From an uncultured Chlorobiaceae bacterium (GTDB taxonomy: Bacteria > Bacteroidota > Chlorobiia > Chlorobiales > Chlorobiaceae), in assembly GCA_903929845.1 (NCBI GenBank), contig CAIYWF010000162.1, forward strand, positions 1 through 14,499: a stretch of 14,499 bases of DNA. The letters are read 5' to 3'. Below the pieces are notes generated by a model. It was given only the letters and a program-made list of their open reading frames with translations. It was not told where the DNA came from and did no database searches. Both the position numbers and the translations under genes were made by a program. Each line of letters opens with the position of its first letter. The stretch's first letter is position 1. This document shows, piece by piece, positions 8,701-14,499 of this stretch.

Positions 8701-9239
8701 CCCTGACAAAAATCCGTCGCATGACCGATCGATACATCCGTATCAAGCTCGCTGAAAAAATTCTTCGAGATGAGACCGAACGGTACAGAAACGAAAATGA
8801 AGCACCGGTTCTGAAAATTGCCTCACGCTATTTTACTGAACTGACCATGGGCTCATTCACCGGTCTGCGTACCGATAGTGACGATCACGGTAAACTTATT
8901 CTGATTGGCCTCCGTCCAAACGGCATTCGCCTGCACGTTGACGCTATGAGCTCCGGCACTCGCGACCAGCTCTATCTCGCCCTGCGTCTTGCCACCCTCG
9001 AATGGCGCATAGCATCAAGCGAGTCCATGCCCTTTATTGTTGATGACATTCTTGTCAATTTTGACGACCGACGTTCACGGGCAACCATTGGTGCGCTTGC
9101 TGAGCTTGGGGAAAAAAGCCAGGTGATTCTTTTTACGCACCATCAGAGCATTGTGGATGTTGCAGGGGAGTTAGAGTTTGCCGGAAGAGTTTTTGTTCAT
9201 CAAATCAAGGCTGGGACGGAAGAAAAAGGTGTAGCCTGA
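5706..9239 (+). CDS. yhaN: YhaN-like AAA/ABC ATPase (Rad50/SbcC type)
   Basis: An 1177-residue SMC/Rad50-like ATPase; Bacillus YhaN is about 960 residues, so this is a long member. The N-terminal lobe has Walker A GPNEAGKSS (33-41). The C-terminal lobe has the ABC signature in the variant SSGTRDQ (1082-1088), Walker B FIVDD (1110-1114) and a switch His1145 in FTHH. Between them lie coiled coils (from about 180) broken by three W/L-G-L modules near residues 455-490, 634-660 and 759-785. No CxxC zinc hook is present, as is usual for the YhaN type and unlike Rad50/SbcC. It should form a head complex with the YhaO-like nuclease and use ATP to control access to DNA ends. GAGGGG inside the upstream gene serves as Shine-Dalgarno. 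No terminator follows, and the next gene starts 36 bp on. Confidence 0.9.
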   Translation: MKIKRLELKAFSHFTHEALDFSSPIPGLHIVYGPNEAGKSSAMRALHAWLFGFPVRTGDNFLHQSPQLLVGGSLQGSDGRELTFYRRKRNLKDLFDQHDKPFEPSALLPWLHGVDKELFTALYGINHDTLIQGGQGILDQEGEAGKALFAAGAGLASLKPIMDELEEEGDQLFRPQGSSRLINEAIARHKELHIQCKQAALSGREWEEHRQALDEALKKLEENQLIRQEREREKRRLERLIQALPDLSDRRNLIEKLAELGEVMLLPPDFTERRMSLEQKESAACLQNEQIKARLQALREKMAEHSLNQGLLDEADAIEELHQRLGEYRKGKSDRPLREGQRISARTAAAELLRQIKPGLSLNDIETLRPGLSKRKTVHFLGSRYEAIVQGGRNARQQLQDAEKLLENASSELSKLAPVSDSAQLARALLAAERAADIDKEIMTLEQEREKGEHECRTALNRLGLWSGPLEQVLPLPLPLPETVNRFDEEFRALVDQERQLQAEREALGHDHAQVVKRLHHLDFASDVPSEEELAKSRSRRDQGWRLLRRQWIQQEDVATESRNYDVERLLPEAYEKMVSISDLIADRLYREADRVQQYSSLKAEAEKIEKRQALLHDKESSVKGALAETTRHWQEQWRACGFLPLSPREMRAWLISFDLLRLQVRESEKRAGELAEKVVRRSTLREFLLKEIVAIRGECAFPGETLEPVLDDARLLLNTMLALQKAHDSMDVRIRNLSIALETARSNMLKAEDELQQWRTDWRDAVTSLGLEGTVLPPEALDILDTLQASFERLKEADEFRKRIEGIDRDIKVFEEDVERLIQKITPDLAGLEAHPAVSELKLRLGRAIQEQAIVHRENEELESLEKELLTTETDVRSCEEKLAAMRHSARCDTQEELLDAEQRSTSCAMLKNRLLELETRLTRIAEGTPLATLEAQAEAVDPDDLPGRIDSLNKEITNLLDPEIQQLSEIIGRKRSELDRMDGSGKAAELADALQHSLTKIRRMTDRYIRIKLAEKILRDETERYRNENEAPVLKIASRYFTELTMGSFTGLRTDSDDHGKLILIGLRPNGIRLHVDAMSSGTRDQLYLALRLATLEWRIASSESMPFIVDDILVNFDDRRSRATIGALAELGEKSQVILFTHHQSIVDVAGELEFAGRVFVHQIKAGTEEKGVA

Positions 9240-9268
9240 ATAAATTTTCATATACTTGTAGCTAAACA

Positions 9269-9274
9269 GAGGAG
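9269..9274 (+). promoter_or_regulatory. Shine-Dalgarno of the cheB-cheR fusion; favours second ATG
   Basis: GAGGAG is followed by CATGATG. The distance to the first ATG (9276) is only 1 nt, while the second ATG (9279) is 4 nt away. The second Met is the more likely start, shortening the protein by one residue. Confidence 0.6.
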
Positions 9275-9275
9275 C

Positions 9276-12200
9276 ATGATGAAGGCAGAGCCATCCGGTA
9301 ACCGTAAAACAAAAAAGCAAAACGATGCTGCGGCCTTGCACGCGGTGTATACCTCTTTCCCGATAGTTGGTATTGGAGCATCGGCTGGAGGGTTGGAGGC
9401 ACTGGAGATTTTCCTGAAAAATGTTCCCCTCAAAAGTGGTATAGCCTTCGTGATTGTACAGCATCTTGATCCGACCTACAAAGATATGATGGTTGAATTG
9501 CGCCAGCGGGTTACTGTCATACCAGTGGTACAGGTCAGTGATCGCCTGAAAATTGAGGCAGACCATGTGTATGTCATTCCTCCAAACAAGGACATGTCGC
9601 TCCTGCACGGAAGCTTGCATTTGCTTGATCCTGTAGAACCTCGAGGGCTTCGTTTGCCCGTTGATCTCTTTTTCCGCTCGCTCGCCGACGATCTCCAACA
9701 GCAAAGTATTGGTGTTATTCTCTCAGGCATGGGTTCTGACGGGAGCCTTGGCTTGCGGGCGATTAAAGAGAAAGGTGGTGGTATTTTTGTGCAGGAACCC
9801 TCATCGGCCAAGTTCGATGGTATGCCGCGCAGCGCAATCAATCTCAGTCCGGTTGATGTTATTGCGCCTGTTGAGGAGCTTCCGGGCAAAATCCTTGCTT
9901 GGCTCAAGCACGTTTCCCCGTTAGTAAAACAGGAACTTCCGCTTGAAGAGAGAGTATTGAGCGGTCTGGAAAAAGTGATTATTCTTTTACGCGTTCAGAC
10001 CGGTCAGGATTTTTCGCTCTATAAAAAAAGCACTGTCTATCGTCGGATTGAGCGCCGCATGGGTATTCATCAGATTGAAAGGATTGCTGACTATGTCCAT
10101 TTTTTGCAGAAGAACCCCAATGAGACCGATCTGCTGTTCAAAGAATTGCTGATAGGAGTAACAAGTTTTTTCCGTGATCCGGTGGCTTGGGATGTTTTGA
10201 AACTCAAGGTAATTCCATTACTTCTTGCAGCCCACCCGGCTGGAGGTGTTCTGCGGGCCTGGGTTGTTGGCTGTTCTACGGGTGAGGAAGCCTACTCACT
10301 TGCAATTGTTTTCAGGGAGGTGATCGAAACCGTTAAACCTTCCGGAAATTTCAGATTGCAGATATTTGCAACAGACCTTGATAAAGATGCCATCGACAAG
10401 GCTCGGGCAGGATACTTTCCCCTGAACATCGTTGCAGACATTTCGCCGGAACGGCTGCTGCGATTCTTTGAAAAGGATGATCATGCTTACAGGATATCAA
10501 GGGAGATTCGTGAAACGGTAGTTTTTGCGCCCCAGAATGTGATTATGGATCCGCCCTTCACAAAACTCGACATTCTGATTTGCCGAAACCTGCTGATCTA
10601 TCTGGAACCTGAGCTGCAGAAAAAGCTTCTGCCGCTTTTTCATTACAGTCTGAATCCTGAAGGTGTTCTTTTTCTGGGGAGTGCTGAAAGTTTAGGCTCA
10701 TTGACCAACCTGTTTAAGCCGATTGATGCTAAAATACGGCTTTTCAGGAAGCTTAACCACGGTATTCGTCCAGAGCCCCTTGCGTTACCATTTTTGTTTG
10801 TCCACACTCAACCCTCTTCTCAGGCTTTTGCTGCCGATCAACCGATGTCGCACACGACGGCTAATAACCTGCAGTCAATCACCGATCAGTTTCTTCTGCA
10901 GCATTACACTCCTGCAGCAGTGCTGACCAATGACCAGGGAGATATCGTCTATTTCAGCGGTCATACAGGCAAGTATCTTGAGCCTGCAGCAGGAAAAGCC
11001 AACTGGAATATTTTTGCCATGGCTCGCGATGGGCTTCGTTATGAACTGAATCTCCTGTTTGGGAGTCTGCTCCATCAGAAAGGAGCTGTCACAAAAAACG
11101 GAGTGAACATCGGATCCAACGAAGGAACAACGACGATCAATCTGACGATTGAGCTGCTTGAAAAGCCTGATGCCCTGCGGGGTCTTGTGTTGATTGTTTT
11201 TAAGGATGTTGAAAGCATTACGAGTGCCATATCGTCGGATAAGCCTTCAGTTGCAGACACCGGAGGAGACGTGCATGCATCGCTCAAGCTCGAACTGAGC
11301 AAAGCGCGGGATGAAATTCTGAGTATTCGTGAAGAGATGCAGACCTCCCATGAGGAACTCAAATCCACCAATGAAGAGATGCAGTCGGCAAATGAAGAGC
11401 TGCAGAGCACCAACGAAGAACTGACCACCTCCAAAGAGGAGATGCAGTCCATGAACGAGGAGCTGCAGACGGTTAACCAGGAGCTGCAGTCAAAGGTGAG
11501 TGACCTGTCACAGGTAAACAACGATATGAAAAATCTGCTGAACAGTACGGATATCGCAACACTTTTCCTTGATGATGCCCTCAATATCCGCCGTTTTACT
11601 ACTCGGACAGCATCTATTATCAAACTGATTGCCAGCGATGTAGGTCGACCAATAACCGATATTGTGACCGATTTACACTATCCTGCGTTGGCTGATGATG
11701 CCAGGGAGGTTCTTCACTCTTTGGTGTTCAGTGAAAAACAGGTTTCAGCAACTGAAGGGCGCTGGTTTACCGTCAAGATCATGCCTTACCGTACCCATGA
11801 AAACAGGATTGTCGGGCTGGTGATCACCTTTACCGATATCAGCGTTGCAAAAAAGCTTGAAGAGAGTCTTAGGGAGAGTGAAGAGCGTTTTCGGGCTGCA
11901 ATTGAAAGTTCAGGTATCATTGTCGCGGCTGTTGATAAGGAACTTCGCTATCTTTGGCTTTACGATCCTCATAATAAGTTCAATGTCTCGGATTCGATAG
12001 GAAAACGGGATGATGAACTTTTTGATATGCAGAATGCGGCAGAACTGATGGAGGTCAAGCGAAAAGTCTTTGCAAGAGGGGAGACCGAACACAGGGATTT
12101 GACGGTTACCTCTTCAAACGGTTCTCTCCGCTATTATAAACTTATCACAATGCCCCACCGAAATGAGGAAGGTGAAATTATAAGTGTGATCACGGTTGCA

Positions 12201-12668
12201 GTTGACTGCACCGACCGCAAAGAGGCAGAAATGTCTCAGAAAGAGGGTGAAGAACGTTTCATCTTTTTGTTTGAGGCAATACCCGATGCCGCCTTGCTTC
12301 TGGATACTGAAGGAATAATTCTTATGGCGAATCGAGAGGCGGAACGTATTTTAGGGTTTTCACGGGAGGAGATGCAGGGTAAAACATCGAACGAGCTTCG
12401 TTGGAAAACTGTTCGGGAAGATGGTTCCGATTTTTCGTTCAAAGAACATCCTGCGTTTTTCGCCTTGCCTGCTGAACATCCGGTCAAAGATGTTGTGATA
12501 GGCGTTTTTCAACCCGGGTACAATTGCTGCCGATGGCTGAAGATCCATGTTTTTCCCTGGTTCCGGCCAAGTGTGGCTAAACCTTCTCAGCTCTGCATGA
12601 CATTTGTTGATATCACATCTTCCCGGTCTTGTCCGGACACTGGTAGAAAGCAGAATAACCCTTTATGA
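9276..12668 (+). CDS. CheB-CheR-coiled coil-PAS fusion without kinase
   Basis: An 1130-residue soluble protein. CheB methylesterase domain (about 28-212) with catalytic Ser36 (GASAGG), His63 (QHLDP) and Asp155 (GSDG). CheR methyltransferase (about 225-490) with VTSFFRD (295-301), the S-adenosylmethionine loop GCSTGEEAYS (332-341), ATDLD (365-369) and ICRNLLIYL (435-443). A PAS-like segment about 535-650, a coiled coil with eight perfect heptads (685-740), then PAS modules about 748-860, 866-985 and 990-1113. No receiver precedes CheB and no HisKA or HATPase follows the last PAS, although proteins of this family often end in a kinase. Both enzymes look intact, so it may set and remove methyl groups on itself or on a partner in response to PAS signals. 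The stop overlaps the start of the next gene (ATGA). For the start, see the Shine-Dalgarno entry. Confidence 0.92.
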   Translation: MMKAEPSGNRKTKKQNDAAALHAVYTSFPIVGIGASAGGLEALEIFLKNVPLKSGIAFVIVQHLDPTYKDMMVELRQRVTVIPVVQVSDRLKIEADHVYVIPPNKDMSLLHGSLHLLDPVEPRGLRLPVDLFFRSLADDLQQQSIGVILSGMGSDGSLGLRAIKEKGGGIFVQEPSSAKFDGMPRSAINLSPVDVIAPVEELPGKILAWLKHVSPLVKQELPLEERVLSGLEKVIILLRVQTGQDFSLYKKSTVYRRIERRMGIHQIERIADYVHFLQKNPNETDLLFKELLIGVTSFFRDPVAWDVLKLKVIPLLLAAHPAGGVLRAWVVGCSTGEEAYSLAIVFREVIETVKPSGNFRLQIFATDLDKDAIDKARAGYFPLNIVADISPERLLRFFEKDDHAYRISREIRETVVFAPQNVIMDPPFTKLDILICRNLLIYLEPELQKKLLPLFHYSLNPEGVLFLGSAESLGSLTNLFKPIDAKIRLFRKLNHGIRPEPLALPFLFVHTQPSSQAFAADQPMSHTTANNLQSITDQFLLQHYTPAAVLTNDQGDIVYFSGHTGKYLEPAAGKANWNIFAMARDGLRYELNLLFGSLLHQKGAVTKNGVNIGSNEGTTTINLTIELLEKPDALRGLVLIVFKDVESITSAISSDKPSVADTGGDVHASLKLELSKARDEILSIREEMQTSHEELKSTNEEMQSANEELQSTNEELTTSKEEMQSMNEELQTVNQELQSKVSDLSQVNNDMKNLLNSTDIATLFLDDALNIRRFTTRTASIIKLIASDVGRPITDIVTDLHYPALADDAREVLHSLVFSEKQVSATEGRWFTVKIMPYRTHENRIVGLVITFTDISVAKKLEESLRESEERFRAAIESSGIIVAAVDKELRYLWLYDPHNKFNVSDSIGKRDDELFDMQNAAELMEVKRKVFARGETEHRDLTVTSSNGSLRYYKLITMPHRNEEGEIISVITVAVDCTDRKEAEMSQKEGEERFIFLFEAIPDAALLLDTEGIILMANREAERILGFSREEMQGKTSNELRWKTVREDGSDFSFKEHPAFFALPAEHPVKDVVIGVFQPGYNCCRWLKIHVFPWFRPSVAKPSQLCMTFVDITSSRSCPDTGRKQNNPL
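11328..11495 (+). repeat. Eight tandem heptads in the CheB-CheR-PAS linker
   Basis: Residues 685-740 read as eight gap-free heptads of the form x-E-E-L/M-x-S/T-x (NEELQST, KEEMQSM, with NQELQSK last). This predicts a continuous two-stranded coiled coil. The STNEEL-type linker is typical of CheB-CheR-PAS fusions. Its regular Glu/Gln pairs resemble the methylation helices of chemoreceptors. Confidence 0.85.
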
Positions 12669-13642
12669 CAAAGAAAAGAACATCTTCAGCCGATTTTGCC
12701 TTATTACGCCAGCAGGCAGAAGAACACCTCAACATGACACCGCAGAATCATCTGGCTTTTTCTACCTCTCCTGAAGAAATGCAACGGATTATTCATGAGC
12801 TGGCGGTTTACCAGATTGAGCTTGAAATGCAGCAGGATGAACTGCTTCAGGCAAGGGCTGAGCTGGAGGAGAGTCTGGATTGCTACACTGAACTTTATGA
12901 CTTTGCTCCTCTTGGCTATTTGACGCTTGACCGGGAGGGAACGATACGCAAGGTAAATCTGACTGGTTCAAAGCTGCTTGGCATCAATCGATCCCGCTTG
13001 AAGGGCGATCGTTTCGGACGGTTTATTGCAACCGAAGAGCTTCCGGTGTTTAATTCGCTGCTGCACAAGGTGTTCAGTACAAGAGATCATGCATCTTGCG
13101 AGGTCATGCTACTGAGTAATGGAGCATCATCTTCTTCGGCTGATCTTTTACCCGGTAATGCCGATGTTTTGCATCGCCGTACCCTTCGCCTTGATGCTGT
13201 CGTCAGCAATGATGGCCAAGAGTGCCAGGTAGTCCTGTCAGACATCAGCATGCATAAGCAGATTGAGCGCGAGAATAAAGCTCTTCTTGGCCAATTGATC
13301 CAAGCCAGAAGGGCAGAGTCAATCGGAGAAGCAGGCGGCGGTGCTTTTCACAACTTTAACCATCAATTGCTGGATAAAGTTATTCATGCCAGAATACGGT
13401 TTGCTGCTCTTTCTTATCTGTATTCTGTTGATCAGGCAAGTTTTGTGGAAATCAAAACGCAGATCAAGACGACAGACGGTAATTTAAGCGTTCACCTTCG
13501 GATGCTTGAGTCTGCGAAGTATATCAGTTGCGATAAAAATATTAAGGAAAACAAGCCGCAATCCATTTACCATATAACGGAAAAAGGCCACGATGCCATA
13601 ATAAGCTACAAGGAATGCCTCAAGGCTTTTCTCGGCATATAA
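12665..13642 (+). CDS. PAS protein with relic H-box fused to winged-helix DNA-binding domain
   Basis: A 325-residue protein. Residues 1-72 are the coiled N terminus typical of soluble kinases found beside CheB-CheR genes (HELAVYQIELEMQQDEL). PAS spans about 73-198 (LYDFAPLGYLTLD, ending VVLSDIS) with a Ser/Asn-rich insert at 154-170. Residues 201-232 look like the start of HisKA: AESIGEAGGGAFHNFN against MEMVGQLAGGIAHDFN in the kinase at 1060-3546, with His229 in register but the following acidic residue changed to Asn. From about 234 the sequence becomes a winged helix: LLDKVIHARIRFAALSYL, FVEIKTQI, a recognition helix TDGNLSVHLRMLE, and a wing ending ITEKGHDAI. It resembles the HTH_34/MarR-like regulators that normally stand alone at about 100 residues. 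There is no ATPase domain. It probably binds DNA under PAS control. Translation is likely coupled to the upstream gene by the ATGA overlap, as no Shine-Dalgarno is seen. The regulator reading is firm in architecture; its targets are unknown. Confidence 0.87.
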   Translation: MTKKRTSSADFALLRQQAEEHLNMTPQNHLAFSTSPEEMQRIIHELAVYQIELEMQQDELLQARAELEESLDCYTELYDFAPLGYLTLDREGTIRKVNLTGSKLLGINRSRLKGDRFGRFIATEELPVFNSLLHKVFSTRDHASCEVMLLSNGASSSSADLLPGNADVLHRRTLRLDAVVSNDGQECQVVLSDISMHKQIERENKALLGQLIQARRAESIGEAGGGAFHNFNHQLLDKVIHARIRFAALSYLYSVDQASFVEIKTQIKTTDGNLSVHLRMLESAKYISCDKNIKENKPQSIYHITEKGHDAIISYKECLKAFLGI

Positions 13643-13655
13643 TCCGATTTTATCA

Positions 13656-13680
13656 AAGACCCTGTGGTGGGCAGGGCCTT
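13656..13680. terminator. Hairpin between converging genes
   Basis: AAG-A-CCCTG (13656-13664) pairs with CAGGG-C-CTT (13672-13680), 8 of 9 positions, around a 7-nt loop. It lies between the stop of the PAS-winged helix gene (13642) and the stop of the minus-strand gene (13701). No real T tract follows on either strand, so it is at best a weak bidirectional terminator. Confidence 0.4.
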
Positions 13681-13700
13681 GCGGGTATGTATCCTGCGCG

Positions 13701-13952
13701 TTAACCAATCCAATGCTCATATCCATGCTCTCTATCTGCAGGTCCAATTTCATTTCCCTTCTGCTTGGGATCAAAGTGGCAATTCTCACCTTTTTGGTTA
13801 CGTTTCAGTTTTCCCTCCTCCTCAACATTTTTCTGATCATCAGAGGTGCCCAGAAAGTTTCGGTACAAAATAAAGTCCACAACACGATCACGAAAAACCC
13901 CGTCAGCCTGGAGTTTTTCGGTGATAAACTTTTTTGCATGATCAAGTGACAT
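13701..13952 (-). CDS. Small protein with Nif11-like N terminus
   Basis: An 83-residue protein. Its start MSLDHAKKFITEKLQADGVF followed by RDRV resembles the Nif11-type domain, known both in nitrogen-fixation-linked small proteins and as the leader of ribosomally made peptide natural products. The rest (31-83) is hydrophilic and rich in Lys, Asp, Glu, Gly and Asn, with a single Cys58 and no clear Gly-Gly cleavage site, so a peptide-product role is not shown. The start at 13952 is chosen because GAGGAGG lies 4-5 nt upstream; the frame is open to an earlier ATG at 13982, but that would bury the ribosome site. A promoter-like sequence and a palindrome stand upstream. No modifying enzyme or transporter is nearby. 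The Nif11 match covers about 25 residues only and is moderate. Confidence 0.62.
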   Translation of the reverse strand: MSLDHAKKFITEKLQADGVFRDRVVDFILYRNFLGTSDDQKNVEEEGKLKRNQKGENCHFDPKQKGNEIGPADREHGYEHWIG

Positions 13953-13963
13953 CCCCCCTCCTC
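13953..13963 (-). promoter_or_regulatory. Strong Shine-Dalgarno GAGGAGGGGGG
   Basis: Read on the minus strand, GAGGAGG followed by four more G runs directly into ATG at 13952. It is the strongest ribosome site in the window and fixes the start of the Nif11-like gene. Confidence 0.75.
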
Positions 13964-13970
13964 TTTTGTT

Positions 13971-13988
13971 CTTACATTGCAACGTAAG
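13971..13988. promoter_or_regulatory. Operator-like palindrome CTTACATTGCAACGTAAG
   Basis: 18-bp palindrome without spacer, 16 of 18 bases symmetric (one mismatched pair). It lies 18 bp before the start codon of the Nif11-like gene and downstream of the proposed promoter, where a bound repressor would block transcription. In RNA it would be a poor hairpin because it has no loop, so a protein site is more likely. The binding protein is unknown. Confidence 0.45.
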
Positions 13989-14022
13989 AAAATCAAACGT
14001 TACTACCTGTATCGAAATTTTC

Positions 14023-14051
14023 TTTATAGTTCAATGTACTTTAAATAACAA
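14023..14051 (-). promoter_or_regulatory. Sigma-70-type promoter for the Nif11-like gene
   Basis: On the minus strand, TTGTTA (14051-14046), a 17-nt spacer, then TATAAA (14028-14023): 4 of 6 and 5 of 6 consensus bases with ideal spacing. Transcription would start near 14016, giving a leader of about 64 nt that contains the palindrome and the strong ribosome site. Confidence 0.5.
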
Positions 14052-14122
14052 AGAACAGGCATATAAAGTTTATTAATTTTGCCCCTGACTCCGAATATTT
14101 TTTGCAACCCGTTAAATCGCCG

Positions 14123-14152
14123 TTGACACCTGCCTCTCTTTCGGTGTACTTC
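14123..14152 (+). promoter_or_regulatory. Possible promoter for hsdR
   Basis: A perfect -35 TTGACA (14123-14128), an 18-nt spacer and a poor -10 TACTTC (14147-14152). A start near 14159 would place transcription initiation almost at the ATG of the short leader ORF at 14160. The weak -10 keeps confidence low. Confidence 0.3.
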
Positions 14153-14159
14153 TGGAAAT

Positions 14160-14219
14160 ATGGAGTATATTGAACGTCACCGTATCGTCACGATGATGCA
14201 ACCACTCCTTATGCCATGA
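14160..14219 (+). CDS. Possible 19-codon leader ORF overlapping hsdR
   Basis: A short ORF, MEYIERHRIVTMMQPLLMP, whose TGA overlaps the hsdR ATG in an ATGA. hsdR has no Shine-Dalgarno of its own, so coupling from this ORF would explain how it is translated. GGA about 5 nt before the ATG is a weak ribosome site. Nothing else supports that the peptide is made, and an ORF this short can arise by chance. Confidence 0.25.
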   Translation: MEYIERHRIVTMMQPLLMP

Positions 14220-14499
14220 AAAACGAGCAGCAAACTCGTATCGAATTGATTGACAAGCTGTTACTACAGGCTGGCTGGAGCGTGAACGATCCCTCCCAGG
14301 TTGTGGAGGAGTTTGATATTCTTGTCGGTTTGCCTGAAGGAGTGCAGGAGCCATGCACCAGGTACGAAGGGCATCAGTTCAGTGATTATGTGCTGCTTGG
14401 CAAGGATGGCAGGCCAATTGCCGTGGTTGAGGCCAAAAAAACAAGTCGCGATGCCGCCATTGGCCGTGAACAGGCGCGGCAGTATTGTATTCATATTCA
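14216..14499 (+). CDS. hsdR: Type I restriction enzyme R subunit, 5' end only
   Basis: The first 94 residues; the gene runs past the window. It matches the N-terminal nuclease region of HsdR proteins: QTRIELIDKLLLQAGW (6-21), then the split PD-(D/E)xK site with Asp57 (FSDYVLL) and Glu72-x-Lys74 (VVEAKK), followed by the QARQY motif at 86-90 common in this family. The full protein would be the ATP-driven translocase and endonuclease that cuts DNA lacking the host methylation pattern, together with HsdM and HsdS. hsdM and hsdS are not in the window. The start at 14216 is the only start codon in this frame after the TGA at 14171. A related helicase-nuclease without partner subunits cannot be excluded from this fragment. 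Confidence 0.82.
   Translation, partial: MKNEQQTRIELIDKLLLQAGWSVNDPSQVVEEFDILVGLPEGVQEPCTRYEGHQFSDYVLLGKDGRPIAVVEAKKTSRDAAIGREQARQYCIHI

Noticed and set aside
11075..11623. Long minus-strand ORF, Ser-rich
   Set aside because: It is the mirror of the heptad repeat of the CheB-CheR-PAS gene, and the repeat gives a long open frame on the other strand.
12600..12700. Possible frameshift that split one CheB-CheR-PAS-kinase gene into two
   Set aside because: The second gene begins with a complete coiled N terminus typical of separate PAS proteins, and the ATGA overlap is normal coupling. No kinase sequence is found in any frame at the junction.
13713..13949. Plus-strand ORF with hydrophobic segments, which could suggest a small membrane protein
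   Set aside because: It is antisense to the Nif11-like gene, which has a strong ribosome site and a family-like N terminus. No ribosome site is seen for this ORF.
13701..13982. Longer form of the Nif11-like gene starting at 13982
   Set aside because: The extra ten codons cover the GAGGAGG ribosome site, and the upstream ATG overlaps the palindrome. The start at 13952 fits better.
1..14499. CRISPR array, tRNA, rRNA, insertion sequence ends
   Set aside because: No regularly spaced direct repeats with unique spacers, no cloverleaf or rRNA sequence and no transposase were seen. The only tandem repeats are inside coding sequences.

Overview
The window looks like chromosomal DNA of a non-enteric Gram-negative bacterium. 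The style of the genes (TatA of the FGPSKLPEL type, PAS-rich signalling proteins, a CheB-CheR-PAS fusion, a YhaO/YhaN pair) fits the green sulfur bacteria (Chlorobiaceae), but this is an impression from protein style, not a search. No rRNA, tRNA, insertion sequence or CRISPR array was seen.

Layout. Positions 1-928 (+): the 3' end of one small secreted Tyr/Arg-rich protein and a complete paralogue with a C-terminal 13-residue repeat. Positions 1060-3546 (-): a complete hybrid sensor histidine kinase (PAS-PAS-GAF-HisKA-HATPase-REC), converging on the paralogue. Positions 3710-3940 (+): a 76-residue secreted Ala/Lys-rich protein, followed by an unusual hairpin with GGTGA repeats in its loop and a strong intrinsic terminator. 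Positions 4124-4369 (+): tatA. Positions 4459-9239 (+): an ATGA-coupled pair, a YhaO-like Mre11-family nuclease and a YhaN-like Rad50-type ATPase. Positions 9276-13642 (+): a second ATGA-coupled pair, a CheB-CheR-coiled coil-triple PAS protein without kinase and a PAS protein that ends in a winged helix instead of a kinase. Positions 13701-13952 (-): a small protein with a Nif11-like N terminus, a strong Shine-Dalgarno, an operator-like palindrome and a good promoter. Positions 14216-14499 (+): the first 94 residues of a type I restriction HsdR subunit, preceded by a possible 19-codon leader ORF.

How the parts may work together. YhaO and YhaN should form one nuclease-ATPase complex. The most novel point is the CheB-CheR-PAS / PAS-wHTH pair. 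The second protein has the N terminus and PAS of an ordinary soluble histidine kinase and keeps a recognisable H-box, in which the residue after the His is Asn. Exactly where the kinase helix should continue it changes into a DNA-binding winged helix. With no kinase in either protein, the pair may link a methylesterase/methyltransferase sensor directly to transcription. This is inference from architecture and overlap, not demonstrated function.
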